A stretch of DNA of 64,000 nucleotides from Actinomadura sp. DC4 (GCF_030406325.1 NZ_JAUEQY010000002.1:62001-126000); one strand, 5' to 3'. Shown: positions 17,894 through 26,678, counted from the first letter of the stretch. Program-made: numbers and translations. The notes: a model not told the origin generated them from the sequence alone.

Positions 17894-18775
17894 TCAGTGA
17901 GACCAGGTGAGCCGCCGCGCGAGCGCGACCAGGGCGCCCGCCGACGGGGAGAGTGAGTCCGGCCGCCACACGAGTTCGACGTCGATGGTCGGCAGATCAT
18001 CGAGGATGGGCAGGCTCACGGTCCCGGCCGGCGGCTCCCCGCCGAGCGAGCGCGGCACGACGGTGAAGTCCTCCCCCGCCCGCAGGCGGTCGTGGCGCGC
18101 CTGCGGGACCGTGTTCTCCCACACCTCGAACTCCTCGCCGGTGTGCCGCAGCGCGCCGAGCACGGCGTCGTAGGAGTCGGGCGCGACGTGGCGGGGGAAG
18201 AAGCAGAACATCCGCCCGCGCAGGTCGCGCAGCCGGATCCCGTCGCGCCCGGCCAGCGGGTTCCGCTCGCCCAGCACCACCATGAGCGGCTCGCTCCGCA
18301 GCGTCGCCCGCGCGTACATCTCCCGCTCCGGGACGCCACGGGCCAGCGCGACGTCGATCCGCTCCTCGCGCAGCGCCAGGTCCAGCTCGGCCGACCACGC
18401 CTCACGTACGTCGACCCGTACGCCGGGGCGCTCGTCGGCCATCGCCGCCAGCAGGTGCGGCAGCGTCTCGTGCGCGGCGCTCGGGACGTAGCCGAGCCGC
18501 ACCACGCCGGTCTCCCCGCGCCCGGCCCGGCGGGTGGCCTCCACCAGCCCCGCCGCGTCGGCGAGCACCTTGCGCGCGGACTCGACGAACACCCGCCCCG
18601 GCTCGGTCAGCCGGGTCGGCCGCCGGTCGAACAGCCGGACGCCGAGCTCGCGTTCGAGGTCGCGGATCTGGCGGCTGAGCGGCGGCTGCGCCATGTGCAG
18701 GCGCTCCGCCGCCCGCTGGAACCCGCCCTCGTCGGCGACCGCCACGACGTAGCGCATGAGACGCAGGTCGACCAT
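17894..18775 (-). CDS. LysR family transcriptional regulator
   Basis: A 293-residue LysR. The HTH is RYVVAVADEGGFQRAAERLH with MAQPPLSRQIRDLERELGVR, followed by a periplasmic-binding-like effector domain (VVRLGYVPSAAHETLP onward). I chose the ATG at 18775 (MVDLRLMRYVV), which fits the family start; an upstream in-frame extension to 18838 is rich in Pro/Arg and unlikely. It is divergent from the secreted beta-propeller gene; a dyad at 18795-18812 sits 20 bp upstream of this start. The effector is unknown. Confidence 0.87.
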   Translation of the reverse strand: MVDLRLMRYVVAVADEGGFQRAAERLHMAQPPLSRQIRDLERELGVRLFDRRPTRLTEPGRVFVESARKVLADAAGLVEATRRAGRGETGVVRLGYVPSAAHETLPHLLAAMADERPGVRVDVREAWSAELDLALREERIDVALARGVPEREMYARATLRSEPLMVVLGERNPLAGRDGIRLRDLRGRMFCFFPRHVAPDSYDAVLGALRHTGEEFEVWENTVPQARHDRLRAGEDFTVVPRSLGGEPPAGTVSLPILDDLPTIDVELVWRPDSLSPSAGALVALARRLTWSH

Positions 18776-18794
18776 CACACCCACCACGGTAGGC

Positions 18795-18812
18795 GTATCG
18801 GGCGGCCGATAC
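18795..18812. promoter_or_regulatory. Candidate LysR-binding dyad
   Basis: GTATCGG and CCGATAC form a perfect 7-bp inverted repeat with a 4-bp spacer in the gap between the LysR gene and the divergent propeller gene. LysR sites are typically AT-rich interrupted dyads near the promoter of the divergent gene; position and symmetry fit, sequence is only suggestive. Confidence 0.5.
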
Positions 18813-18930
18813 CCGTGCGGTATACGCGCAGGACCCAACCGATCTTTGTGCTCTCACCCCGGTGTCGCCGACACTTGGTCCCGGCCGGGCGCCCCCGGCC
18901 TCCCCTCTACCGTTCATCGGAGATTTCGGC

Positions 18931-19830
18931 ATGCCCATATTCAGCACCGTGCTTCTGGCGTTGGCACTCGGCGTCGCGACGCCGCCTCCGACAGTGGTCC
19001 ACCTGGACCGGGCCGCCGGGCAGGAGCCGGAGAACATCGCCCTGGAACCGGACGGATCGGCCGACGTCACGTTCGCCTACACGGGCCAGGTCGCCCGCGT
19101 CGGCCGGGACGGCGGCGTCCGGATCCTCGCCCAGGTGCCCGTACCTCCGGACGGCGACGTGCCGAACAACCACAGCAAGATCTTCCTCGGCGGCATCGTC
19201 CGCGCCCCGGACGGCACGCTCTTCTTCACGGTGTCCACCGGCACGGCGGGCGGTACCGGGATCTACCGGGTACGGCCGGGCGGCGCTCCCGTACGTGTCG
19301 CCACGCTGCCGCCCGGCGGTTTCCTCAACGGCCTGGCCGCCGACTGGGCGAGCGGCCGCCTGTACGTCGCCGACTCGGCCGCCCCGGTGATCTGGAGCGT
19401 CCCCGTACGCGGCGGCGCCCCGTCCGAGTGGGCCACCGGCGACGCGCTGACGCCGGTCGGCGGGTTCGGCGCGAACGGCCTCAAGGTCCACGGCGGCGCG
19501 GTCTGGGTCTCCAACATCGGCGCCGGGACGCTCATCCGCATCCCGGTCGGCCGCGGCGGAGCCTCGGGCACCCCGCGCGTTGTCGCCCGCGACCTCGGCC
19601 CGGTCGATGACTTCGCGTTCGCCGGCCGTACGGTGCTCGCGGCGATCAACCAGGAGAACACGGTCGTACGCGTCGACGCCCAAGGCCGCGCGACGGTGGT
19701 CCTGACCGCGGCGGACGGCCTGGACAACCCCACCTCGGTGGCCGTACGCGGCCGGACCGTCTACGTCACCAGCGGCGCCTACTTCGCCGGCGGGGACCCC
19801 AATCTGCTCATCGCCCCCCTGCCGGACTGA
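18931..19830 (+). CDS. Secreted SMP-30/NHL-like beta-propeller protein
   Basis: A 299-residue protein with an N-terminal signal sequence (MPIFSTVLLALALGVATPPP) and a repeated propeller pattern: LEPDGSADVTFAYTGQVARV, APDGTLFFTVSTGTAGGTGI, GLAADWASGRLYVADSAAPV, GLKVHGGAVWVSNIGAGTLI and SVAVRGRTVYVTSGAYF. It resembles SMP-30/gluconolactonase-like and NHL lactonase folds, usually extracytoplasmic hydrolases or binding proteins. No metal ligands can be fixed by eye. The ATG at 18931 has GGAG 8 nt upstream and gives the signal peptide; longer upstream readings do not. Divergent LysR may regulate it. Confidence 0.8.
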   Translation: MPIFSTVLLALALGVATPPPTVVHLDRAAGQEPENIALEPDGSADVTFAYTGQVARVGRDGGVRILAQVPVPPDGDVPNNHSKIFLGGIVRAPDGTLFFTVSTGTAGGTGIYRVRPGGAPVRVATLPPGGFLNGLAADWASGRLYVADSAAPVIWSVPVRGGAPSEWATGDALTPVGGFGANGLKVHGGAVWVSNIGAGTLIRIPVGRGGASGTPRVVARDLGPVDDFAFAGRTVLAAINQENTVVRVDAQGRATVVLTAADGLDNPTSVAVRGRTVYVTSGAYFAGGDPNLLIAPLPD

Positions 19831-19857
19831 CCCTGAACCTGAACGCCCGGCCGGCGG

Positions 19858-21120
19858 TCAGGTCTCACAGGCGGCGGCGCGGTCGAGGAGTAGCGCCCGC
19901 TCGCGCTCGTTGCGCGTCAGCGCCGCGGCGCGTTCGTACTCCACCCGCGCCTCGCCGGGCCGGTTCAGGCGCGACAGCAGGTCGGCGCGCACGCTGGGCA
20001 GCAGGTGGTAGTTGCGCAGCGACGGCTCGTCCACCAGCCGGTCGACCAGCTCCAGGCCACCGGCCGGGCCGGAGGCCATGCCGACGGCGACCGCGCGGTT
20101 CAGCTCGACGACCGGCGACGGGGTGAGCAGGGCGAGCGCCTGGTAGAGCGTCGCGATGCGCGCCCAGTCCGTCTCCTCGGGGCGGTGCGCCTGGGCGTGG
20201 CAGGCGGCGATGGCGCCCTGCAGGACGTACGGGCCGAGTGGTGCGCCGGCCTTCTCGGCGCGCAGCAGGGCGGCGAACCCGCGGCGGATGAGCAACTGGT
20301 CCCACCGGCCGCGGTTCTGCTCGAGCAGCGGGATCGGCTCGCCGGACGGGCCCGTACGGGCGGACGAGCGCGACGCCTGGATCTCCATGAGCGCCACCAG
20401 GCCGTGCACCTCCGGCTCCCGGGGCGCGAGCTCGGCCAGGATCCGGCCGAGGCGCAGCGCCTCCTGGCAGAGCGCGGGCCGCATCCAGTCATCGCCGGCG
20501 GTCGCGGAGTACCCCTCGTTGAACACGAGGTAGAGCACTTCGAGCACGGACGACAGCCGGGCGGCGCGTTCGGCCTCGGGTGGCACCTCGAAGGGGATCC
20601 GCTTCTTGGCGAGCGTCCGTTTGGCGCGAACGATCCGCTGCGCGACGGTCGGCTCCGGCACGAGGAACGCGCGGGCGATCTCCTCGGTGGTCAGGCCGCC
20701 GAGCAGGCGGAGGGTGAGCGCGACGCGTGCCTCGGTGGACAGCACCGGATGGCAGGAGATGAACATGAGACGCAGCAGGTCATCGCCCACGTCGTCGTCG
20801 AGCGCGGCGTCGATCTCGGCCTCGGCCGCGTCGGGTGCGGTCTCCAGCTCGTGCCCGAGCTGCTCCTGCTTGGTCTCCAGCCGCTTGTTGCGGCGCAGCA
20901 GGTCGATCGCGCGGTGTTTCGCGGTGGCCATGAGCCAGGCGCCGGGGTTGTCCGGCACGCCGGACTCCGGCCATTTCTCCAGCGCGATGACCAGCGCGTC
21001 CTGGGCGAGCTCCTCGGCGACGCCGACGTCCCGGACGATCCGCGTCAGGGCGGCGATGATCCGGGCCGACTCGATCCGCCAGACCGCGTCGATCGCGCGA
21101 TGGGTGTCCGAAGCGGTCAC
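19858..21120 (-). CDS. ECF42-type RNA polymerase sigma factor with C-terminal extension
   Basis: A sigma factor of about 420 residues. Sigma region 2 contains VWRIESARIIAALTRIVRDV and LAQDALVIALEKWPESG, region 4 GGLTTEEIARAFLVPEPTVA followed by QRIVRAKRTLAKKRI. A ~200-residue C-terminal TPR-like extension (SVLEVLYLVFNEGYSA, LNRAVAVGMASGPAGGLELV) is typical of the ECF42 group (DUF6596 type). A DGPF/YCII protein gene lies immediately upstream on the same strand, the hallmark partner. The GTG at 21120 is chosen; a TTG at 21156 would add 12 residues. No anti-sigma gene is seen; the C-terminal extension is known to be needed for activity in the group. Confidence 0.88.
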   Translation of the reverse strand: MTASDTHRAIDAVWRIESARIIAALTRIVRDVGVAEELAQDALVIALEKWPESGVPDNPGAWLMATAKHRAIDLLRRNKRLETKQEQLGHELETAPDAAEAEIDAALDDDVGDDLLRLMFISCHPVLSTEARVALTLRLLGGLTTEEIARAFLVPEPTVAQRIVRAKRTLAKKRIPFEVPPEAERAARLSSVLEVLYLVFNEGYSATAGDDWMRPALCQEALRLGRILAELAPREPEVHGLVALMEIQASRSSARTGPSGEPIPLLEQNRGRWDQLLIRRGFAALLRAEKAGAPLGPYVLQGAIAACHAQAHRPEETDWARIATLYQALALLTPSPVVELNRAVAVGMASGPAGGLELVDRLVDEPSLRNYHLLPSVRADLLSRLNRPGEARVEYERAAALTRNERERALLLDRAAACET

Positions 21121-21213
21121 CCGACCGATCAGAGCATCGTTCCCCGGCCGTCGCAACCCCCTGACCAGGACGACGGTCCCGTACGGCCGGAGCCGTACGG
21201 GACCTGCTCGGCC

Positions 21214-21549
21214 TCAGGGGCCGAAGACCTGGCGGATCTCGCCCTCGCCGTCTCCGACGATCTTCCAGAAGCGCTTCGACATCTCGATCGCCTCCTCCCG
21301 CGACCGGACCTCGATCAGGGCGAAGCCGACGACGGCCTCCTTTGACTCGGCGAAGGGGCCGTCAGTCACCGTGATCTCGCCGCCGGAGCTCTTGATGTTG
21401 ATGCCGTTGGGGTCCAGGCCGCCCGTCGCGAGCAGCACGCCCGCCTGGGTCATCTCCTCGATGAACTTGCCCATCTCCGCCATGAGGTTCTCGTCCGGCG
21501 GGGCGTCTGCGGAGCCGGTGTCGCCCTTGGTCATCATCAGGAAGCGCAT
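21214..21549 (-). CDS. YCII-related DGPF domain protein, ECF42 partner
   Basis: A 111-residue protein (MRFLMMTKGDTGSADAPPDE) with the family's TVTDGPFAESKEAVVGFALI motif. DGPF proteins are small dimeric ferredoxin-like folds co-conserved with ECF42 sigma factors; their biochemical role is unclear. AAGGAG lies just upstream of the ATG. It is followed 93 bp later by the sigma gene on the same strand. A putative ECF42 promoter (21598-21627) lies about 50 bp upstream of its start. Confidence 0.9.
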   Translation of the reverse strand: MRFLMMTKGDTGSADAPPDENLMAEMGKFIEEMTQAGVLLATGGLDPNGINIKSSGGEITVTDGPFAESKEAVVGFALIEVRSREEAIEMSKRFWKIVGDGEGEIRQVFGP

Positions 21550-21597
21550 GATCTCTCCTTCTGCGGTCGGTCCGGGCTCGTGCCCGTCCCTTGCCTA

Positions 21598-21627
21598 CGC
21601 GTCGAACGGGAAGCGGACGGTTCGACA
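21598..21627 (-). promoter_or_regulatory. ECF42-type promoter for DGPF-sigma operon
   Basis: Read on the minus strand: TGTCGA (21627-21622), 17-bp spacer, CGACGCG (21604-21598). ECF42 target promoters are known for a TGTCGA -35. An element with identical key bases and spacing faces the opposite way at 21670-21699. Confidence 0.7.
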
Positions 21628-21669
21628 CCTGCCCGGAATTTTTCTCGCGTGAGTTTTCTCCGCCCCCCG

Positions 21670-21699
21670 TGTCGATCCTGGCGTCTCCCGTTCGACGCG
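21670..21699 (+). promoter_or_regulatory. ECF42-type promoter for DoxX gene
   Basis: TGTCGA at 21670-21675, a 17-bp spacer ending CCCGTT and CGACGCG at 21693-21699: the same elements and spacing as the divergent promoter of the DGPF gene. It sits 52 bp before the DoxX start, so the DoxX gene is probably a direct target of the sigma factor. Confidence 0.7.
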
Positions 21700-21750
21700 T
21701 CAGCGAGAGGCCGGGTTGAGACGGCCACCCGCGACGAAGGAGCGAACGCC

Positions 21751-22176
21751 ATGACCACCGTGACCGAAGCCCAGGCCGTGCCCGCGACGACGACCCGGCG
21801 GCGCGCCGTCGACATCACGCTCTGGACGGTCCAGATCCTCCTGGCCGCCTTCCTGCTGATCGCCTCGGCCGCGCCGAAGTTCGCCGGCCAGCGGGACGCG
21901 GTGGAGACCTTCGACAAGATCGGCTGGGGTCAGTGGTTCCGCTACCTCACGGGCGCGATCGAGGCCGCCGGTGGGATCGGCCTGCTGGTCCCCCGGCTGG
22001 TCACCCCCGCCGCGATCGGCCTCATCGGCCTCATGGCCGGCGCCGTCCTCACCCAGATCCTCGTGCTGGACCCGGTCTGGGCGCTGCTGCCCGTCGTCTA
22101 CGGCGTCCTGTTCGCCGTCATCGCCTGGTACCGGCGGCCCCAGGCCACCTCCCTGCTCGACCGCTTCACCCGCTGA
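21751..22176 (+). CDS. DoxX family membrane protein
   Basis: A 141-residue protein with four predicted membrane helices (LWTVQILLAAFLLIASAAPK, FRYLTGAIEAAGGIGLLVP, AAIGLIGLMAGAVLTQILVL, WALLPVVYGVLFAVIAWYRR), typical of DoxX-like proteins implicated in redox and thiol stress membranes. AAGGAG lies 9 nt before the ATG. It is divergent from the DGPF-sigma operon and carries a matching promoter, so it is the likely output gene of the ECF42 system. Confidence 0.87.
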   Translation: MTTVTEAQAVPATTTRRRAVDITLWTVQILLAAFLLIASAAPKFAGQRDAVETFDKIGWGQWFRYLTGAIEAAGGIGLLVPRLVTPAAIGLIGLMAGAVLTQILVLDPVWALLPVVYGVLFAVIAWYRRPQATSLLDRFTR

Positions 22177-22256
22177 CCCGAACGCGACCGACGGCCCGCG
22201 CGTCCCCCGGACCCACGGGCCGTCCGCGTTTCCGGATGCGGCACAATGGAGCGAGC

Positions 22257-22310
22257 AACAGGTGATGGGGCTCACCTCCGAACCGCGGGCGAACCGCTGA
22301 CGGCTCCTGG
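22257..22310 (+). promoter_or_regulatory. Fluoride riboswitch (crcB motif)
   Basis: The core GGTGATGGGGCTCACC, then AACCGC, a short stem and CGCTGACGGCTCCTG match the conserved crcB RNA elements (GATGG loop, AACCGC pseudoknot partner, GCTGA and GCTCCT). It sits 85 nt before a crcB-DUF190-crcB operon, the expected target, and should switch expression on when fluoride binds. Confidence 0.9.
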
Positions 22311-22330
22311 CCACTGGTCAGGAAGGTGCC

Positions 22331-22396
22331 ATGCCCGCACAGTGTTCTCCGCCGTGTGACGCCGCCACGACCACTCAGGACGAGAGGACGTCGTGA
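22331..22396 (+). CDS. Possible short leader reading frame between riboswitch and crcB
   Basis: ATG at 22331 with AGGAAGG 4 nt upstream opens a 21-codon frame ([19 protein letters not shown] then Thr-Ser) whose TGA shares its A with the crcB ATG at 22396 (TGATG). It could couple translation of crcB to riboswitch output, or be chance. No conservation data are available. Confidence 0.3.
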   Translation: MPAQCSPPCDAATTTQDERTS

Positions 22397-22905
22397 TGAC
22401 GCACGGCCCCATCGACCCCGACGCCGCCGTCGACCTCCACGCCGGCCAGGACGTCTTCCGTACGCGCGGGCCCGCCCGGCGCGATCGGCAGCTCGATGTC
22501 ATCGGCGCGATCGCCCTCGGCGGTGGGCTCGGGAGCGTGGCGCGCTATCTCCTGGCGACCGCCCTTCCTGCCCACCAGGGCCGCTTTCCCTGGGCCACCT
22601 TCCTGACCAACCTGAGCGGGTGCTTCGCCCTCGGCTTCCTCATGGTGTTCGTGCTGGAGGTCTGGCCGCCACGCCGCTACGTCCGGCCCTTCGTCGGCAT
22701 CGGGGTCCTCGGCGGGTTCACGACGTTCTCCACGTTCACCGTCGAGATGCGCGGCCTCGTCGCACACGGGTCCGGGGCGCTCGCCGACGCGTACGCGCTG
22801 AACAGTCTGGTCGGCGGTGTCGCGGCGGTATGGTGCGGCATCACGCTCGCCCGGCTCATCGGCCGGTTGCCCGTACGGCGAGGACGGGAAGGACGGAGCA
22901 CATGA
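22396..22905 (+). CDS. crcB: Fluoride ion channel CrcB/Fluc, first subunit
   Basis: A 169-residue Fluc-family protein: a ~40-residue N-terminal hydrophilic extension, then four membrane helices with the conserved [29 protein letters not shown] and [12 protein letters not shown] motifs. Fluc channels export fluoride as dual-topology dimers. The GTG at 22393 is an alternative start. It is the first gene behind a fluoride riboswitch and overlaps DUF190 by ATGA. Confidence 0.92.
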   Translation: MTHGPIDPDAAVDLHAGQDVFRTRGPARRDRQLDVIGAIALGGGLGSVARYLLATALPAHQGRFPWATFLTNLSGCFALGFLMVFVLEVWPPRRYVRPFVGIGVLGGFTTFSTFTVEMRGLVAHGSGALADAYALNSLVGGVAAVWCGITLARLIGRLPVRRGREGRST

Positions 22906-23258
22906 GGCTGCACGGTCGCGCACTCCGGCTGACGATCTTCATCGGCGACACCGACCAGCACCGCCACCGGCCGCTCTCCACCGAGATCGTCCACCGCGCG
23001 CACGAGCACGGGCTCGCGGGCGCCAGCGTCTTCCACGGCGTCGAGGGCTACGGCGCTTCGACCCGCATCCACACGAGCCGCATCCTGTCCCTCAGCGACG
23101 GCCTGCCCATCGCCATCGTGATCGTCGACACCGAAGACAAGATCAACGCCTTCCTTCCCGAGCTGGACGACCTGATCGACCGGGGGCTCGTGATGCTCGA
23201 CGACGTCGAGGTCTACCGGTACGCCGGCCGGGCGGAGGCGAAGGGCGGCCGGCCATGA
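22902..23258 (+). CDS. DUF190 domain protein
   Basis: A 118-residue soluble protein ([20 protein letters not shown]) of the DUF190 family, with the segments [20 protein letters not shown] and [20 protein letters not shown]. The fold resembles PII-like alpha/beta proteins. DUF190 genes commonly sit beside crcB; a role in sensing or modulating fluoride export is inferred, not shown. Start and stop overlap both crcB genes by ATGA. Confidence 0.88.
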   Translation: MRLHGRALRLTIFIGDTDQHRHRPLSTEIVHRAHEHGLAGASVFHGVEGYGASTRIHTSRILSLSDGLPIAIVIVDTEDKINAFLPELDDLIDRGLVMLDDVEVYRYAGRAEAKGGRP

Positions 23259-23617
23259 TGGTCCTGCTGGTCTTCCTGGGCGGCACGATCGGCGCTCCGG
23301 CCCGCTATCTCCTCGACCGCGCCGTGCAGCGGCGCCACGAGAGCGTCTTCCCGTGGGGCACGCTCGTCGTCAACCTCACCGGCTGCCTGATCCTGGGCCT
23401 GCTCACCGGGGCCGCGCAGTCGCTGCCCAAGGACCTCCTCGTCTTCGCCGGCACCGGCGTCTGCGGCGCATTCACGACCTTCAGCACGTTCAGCTTCGAG
23501 ACCACGCGGCTGCTGGAGGAGGGCTCGCTGCTGGAGGCCGGGCTCAACGCCTTCGTGAGCCTGCTCCTCGGCTTCGTGGCCGCCGCCGCGGGATACGCCC
23601 TGACGACCGGCCTCTGA
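23255..23617 (+). CDS. crcB: Fluoride ion channel CrcB/Fluc, second subunit
   Basis: A 120-residue Fluc protein without the N-terminal extension of the first copy: [34 protein letters not shown] and [20 protein letters not shown]. Two single-copy Fluc genes in tandem usually form a heterodimeric channel with antiparallel subunits. Its ATG overlaps the DUF190 stop. Confidence 0.92.
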   Translation: MMVLLVFLGGTIGAPARYLLDRAVQRRHESVFPWGTLVVNLTGCLILGLLTGAAQSLPKDLLVFAGTGVCGAFTTFSTFSFETTRLLEEGSLLEAGLNAFVSLLLGFVAAAAGYALTTGL

Positions 23618-23726
23618 CAGGAGAAACACCTGGTCACGGCCGGTCCCGCGGAGCCGGAACCGGTCATGTCACCGTAGAGTGACAGGCGGGGCACCGTCAT
23701 GTAGTCGCCGTCCGGGGGGATGCGCA

Positions 23727-25679
23727 GTGGGGGCTCGGGCGCTCCGCCGCCTGCGGTCGAGGTCCGATCCGCGCGGCGGGCTGACCCGCCGCATCGTGTT
23801 CGCGAGCGGGATCGTCGTGCTGCTCGCCATCGGGGCGTACGCGCTGTTGTTCGCGGTCATCATCGACCTGCGCGACTCGGCGGACGTCGCGAACCGTTCC
23901 AAGGCCATCCTGTCCTCGGCGAACCGCCTCGAACGCCTGGTGACCGATCTGGAGACCGGCGTCCGCGGGTTCATCATCACCGGGGACAAACGGCTCCTCG
24001 CCCCGCTGGGCGACGCCCAGAACGACGTGATCGCCGAGGGCCGTTCCCTCGTACGGCTCACGGCCAAGGGCGACCCCGGGCAGGCCGGGCGCGCACGCCA
24101 GATCGTCCGGGACACCGAGATGTACGTACGGGACTACTCGATCCCGCTGGTGACCGAGATCCGGGCGGATCCCGGCTCCGCGCGGTCCATGGCCACGATC
24201 GCCGAGGGAGAGCAGCGCCTGCAGCCGCTGCGGGCGCGGTTCGACCTCTTCATGGCCACCCAGAGCGACCTGATCGAGTCCGATGAGTCCCGCGCCTCCA
24301 GAGACGCCACCAAGGCGACGATCATCGCGGCGGCCGGAGCGGGCGGGGCGCTCGCCCTGCTGCTGCTGTTCTCCGGCTATCTGAGGCGCGCCATCCTCCG
24401 CCCGGTCCGCCGTACGTCCGCGATGGCCAGCAACCTGGCCGGCGGCGACCTGTCGGTACGCATCCCGGAGGTCTCGCGCAACGACGTCGGAGTGCTCGAA
24501 CGCACCTTCAACGTGATGGCCGGCTCGCTCCAGGCCGACCGGCAGCAGCTCCGCCGGGTGGTCGAGGAGCAGGGCGCGCTGCGCCGGATCGCCACGCTCA
24601 TCGCCCGCGGCGTCTCGCCCGCGGAGATCTTCACCGCGGTCGCCAGTGAGCTGGGCCGGATCCAGGGGATGGAGTACGCGGTGGTCAACCGCTTCGAGCC
24701 CGGCCTGGTGGCGACGGCGGTCGGCCACTGGACCTCCCCCGGAGCGCCGGACATCATGCCGCCGGTCAGCGGGCGCTGGCCGGTCGAGGACCAGAGCGCC
24801 GCCGCGCAGATCATCAGGACCCTGCAGCCCGCGCGCGTGAACACCGACCGCGCCACGAGCACGATCGGGGTCTGGTCGCGCGTCCACGGGATCCGCTACG
24901 TCGTGGGCTGCCCGATCACGGTCAGCGGGCATCTCTGGGGGATGATCGCGGTGTTCTCGCTCGACCACGAGCCGCCGCCCGAGGACACCGAAGAACGCCT
25001 CGTGGAGTTCGTCGAGCTCCTCGCCACCGCGATCGCCAACGCGGAGAACCGCAACGAGCTGCTCGCCTCCTCCGCCCGGATCGTCGCGGCGGCCGACGAG
25101 GCCCGGCGGCGCGTCGAGCGCAACCTGAACACCGGCCCGCAGCGCCGCCTGACCGCCCTGGGCGAGGACCTGCGGGTCACCCAGGCCACGGTCGACCCGC
25201 GCCTCGGACCGCTGCGCGAACACCTCGCCCGGACCGTACGCGGCCTGGACAGCGTGCTCGACGACCTGCGGGAGATCTCGCGGGGCCTGCACCCGGCGAC
25301 GCTGTCCCGCAGCGGCCTGCGCAACGCCCTGGAGGCGCTGACCCAGCGGTCGGAGGTGCCGGCCGCGCTCAACGCGCGCATCGGCCGGAACCTGCCCGAC
25401 CACATCCAGGTCGCCATCTACTACACCGTCTCCGAGGCCCTCACCAACGTCGCGAAGTACTCCCAGGCGACGAGCGTCCACATCGACCTGTCCGTGGAGG
25501 AGACGACGCTGCGGCTGCGGGTCAACGACGACGGGGTCGGCGGCGCCGACCCCACCCGCGGGTCCGGGCTGCTCGGGCTCAAGGACCGGATCGAGTCGCT
25601 CGGCGGGACGATCAAGGTGGTCAGCCCCAGTGGCGGCGGCACCTCGCTGCTCGTGGAGGTGCCGGTCCCTCCCCCGTGA
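23727..25679 (+). CDS. CHASE3-HAMP-GAF sensor histidine kinase-like protein with missing phosphoacceptor His
   Basis: A 650-residue membrane sensor: a membrane helix near residues 18-40, a CHASE3 sensor domain (NRLERLVTDLETGVRGFIIT), a second helix near 205-225, HAMP (LRRAILRPVRRTSAMASNLA), a GAF domain (about 320-440), a NarL-type dimerisation domain and a C-terminal HATPase_c (VNDDGVGGADPTRGSGLLGL). In the dimerisation box, expected RIERDLHDGAQQRL, the sequence is RVERNLNTGPQRRL: the phosphoacceptor His is Asn468. The GTG at 23727 has a G-rich ribosome site. No response regulator is adjacent. It may be a pseudokinase or partner protein. Confidence 0.85.
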   Translation: MGARALRRLRSRSDPRGGLTRRIVFASGIVVLLAIGAYALLFAVIIDLRDSADVANRSKAILSSANRLERLVTDLETGVRGFIITGDKRLLAPLGDAQNDVIAEGRSLVRLTAKGDPGQAGRARQIVRDTEMYVRDYSIPLVTEIRADPGSARSMATIAEGEQRLQPLRARFDLFMATQSDLIESDESRASRDATKATIIAAAGAGGALALLLLFSGYLRRAILRPVRRTSAMASNLAGGDLSVRIPEVSRNDVGVLERTFNVMAGSLQADRQQLRRVVEEQGALRRIATLIARGVSPAEIFTAVASELGRIQGMEYAVVNRFEPGLVATAVGHWTSPGAPDIMPPVSGRWPVEDQSAAAQIIRTLQPARVNTDRATSTIGVWSRVHGIRYVVGCPITVSGHLWGMIAVFSLDHEPPPEDTEERLVEFVELLATAIANAENRNELLASSARIVAAADEARRRVERNLNTGPQRRLTALGEDLRVTQATVDPRLGPLREHLARTVRGLDSVLDDLREISRGLHPATLSRSGLRNALEALTQRSEVPAALNARIGRNLPDHIQVAIYYTVSEALTNVAKYSQATSVHIDLSVEETTLRLRVNDDGVGGADPTRGSGLLGLKDRIESLGGTIKVVSPSGGGTSLLVEVPVPPP

Positions 25680-25721
25680 CAGCGGTCAGTTTCCGTCCTC
25701 AATCGCGGGCATGATGGGCCC

Positions 25722-26678
25722 ATGGCGAACACGAGCTCGCGGACCCTGCGGCTGCTGTCCCTGCTGCAGACGCACCGCTACTGGCCCGGCGCCGAGCTCG
25801 CCGAGCGGCTCGAGGTGTCCGTCCGCACGCTGCGCCGCGACGTCGACCGGCTGCGCGAGCTGGGCTACCCGGTCGAGGCCCAGCGCGGCGTGGACGGCGG
25901 CTACCAGCTCGCCCCGGGCGCCGCGCTGCCCCCGCTGGTGGTCGACGACGAGGAGGCGGTCGCGCTCGCCATCGGGCTGCGTGCCGCCGCCCAGGGCGCG
26001 GTGGCCGGCATCGAGGAGTCCTCCATCCGCGCGCTCACCAAGGTCGTGCAGGTCATGCCGCCGCGGCTGCGCCGGCGGGTGGACGCACTGCGCACGGCCA
26101 CGGTGCCCGCCGTGTGGGGCAACGGGCCGACCGTCGACTCGAACGTCCTGACCACCGTGGCGCAGAGCTGCCGGGACGAGGAGCGCCTGCGGTTCGCCTA
26201 CACGGCGGCCCGCGGCGAGCGGACCGCCCGCCACGTCGAGCCGCACCGGCTGGTCTCCCTCGGCCGCCGCTGGTACCTCGTCGCGTACGACCTGACGCGG
26301 CACGACTGGCGCAGCTTCCGGCTCGACCGCCTCGCCGATCCCGCGAGCACGGGCGAGCGGTTCCGCCCGCGCGAGCTGCCGGCCGAGGACCCCGCGACGT
26401 TCGTACGGAGCGGCATCGTCAACCTCCCGACGCCGTACACCGTCGAGGCGGTCGTGCACGCGTCCGCGGACGCCGTACACCCCAAGATCGGTCAGTGGGC
26501 GAAGGTCGAGGACCTCGGCGACGGGCGGTGCCTGCTGCGGATGACCGCGGACTCCCTCGACTGGCCGACGCTGGCGCTGGGCACGATCGGCGCCGAGTTC
26601 GAGGTGCTCGGCCCGCCCGAGCTGACCGAGCACATCCGCGAGTGGGGCGCGCGGTTCACCCGGGCGGCCGGGGCGTGA
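25722..26678 (+). CDS. WYL domain transcriptional regulator (YafY-like)
   Basis: A 318-residue regulator: an N-terminal DeoR-type winged HTH (LRLLSLLQTHRYWPGAELAE, LEVSVRTLRRDVDRL), a WYL domain (PHRLVSLGRRWYLVAYDLTR) and a C-terminal WCX segment. WYL proteins sense nucleic-acid-derived or other ligands and control DNA damage and defence genes. Its 3' end overlaps the convergent phosphatase gene by 23 bp. Target genes are not evident; the neighbouring histidine kinase ends 42 bp upstream. Confidence 0.87.
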   Translation: MANTSSRTLRLLSLLQTHRYWPGAELAERLEVSVRTLRRDVDRLRELGYPVEAQRGVDGGYQLAPGAALPPLVVDDEEAVALAIGLRAAAQGAVAGIEESSIRALTKVVQVMPPRLRRRVDALRTATVPAVWGNGPTVDSNVLTTVAQSCRDEERLRFAYTAARGERTARHVEPHRLVSLGRRWYLVAYDLTRHDWRSFRLDRLADPASTGERFRPRELPAEDPATFVRSGIVNLPTPYTVEAVVHASADAVHPKIGQWAKVEDLGDGRCLLRMTADSLDWPTLALGTIGAEFEVLGPPELTEHIREWGARFTRAAGA

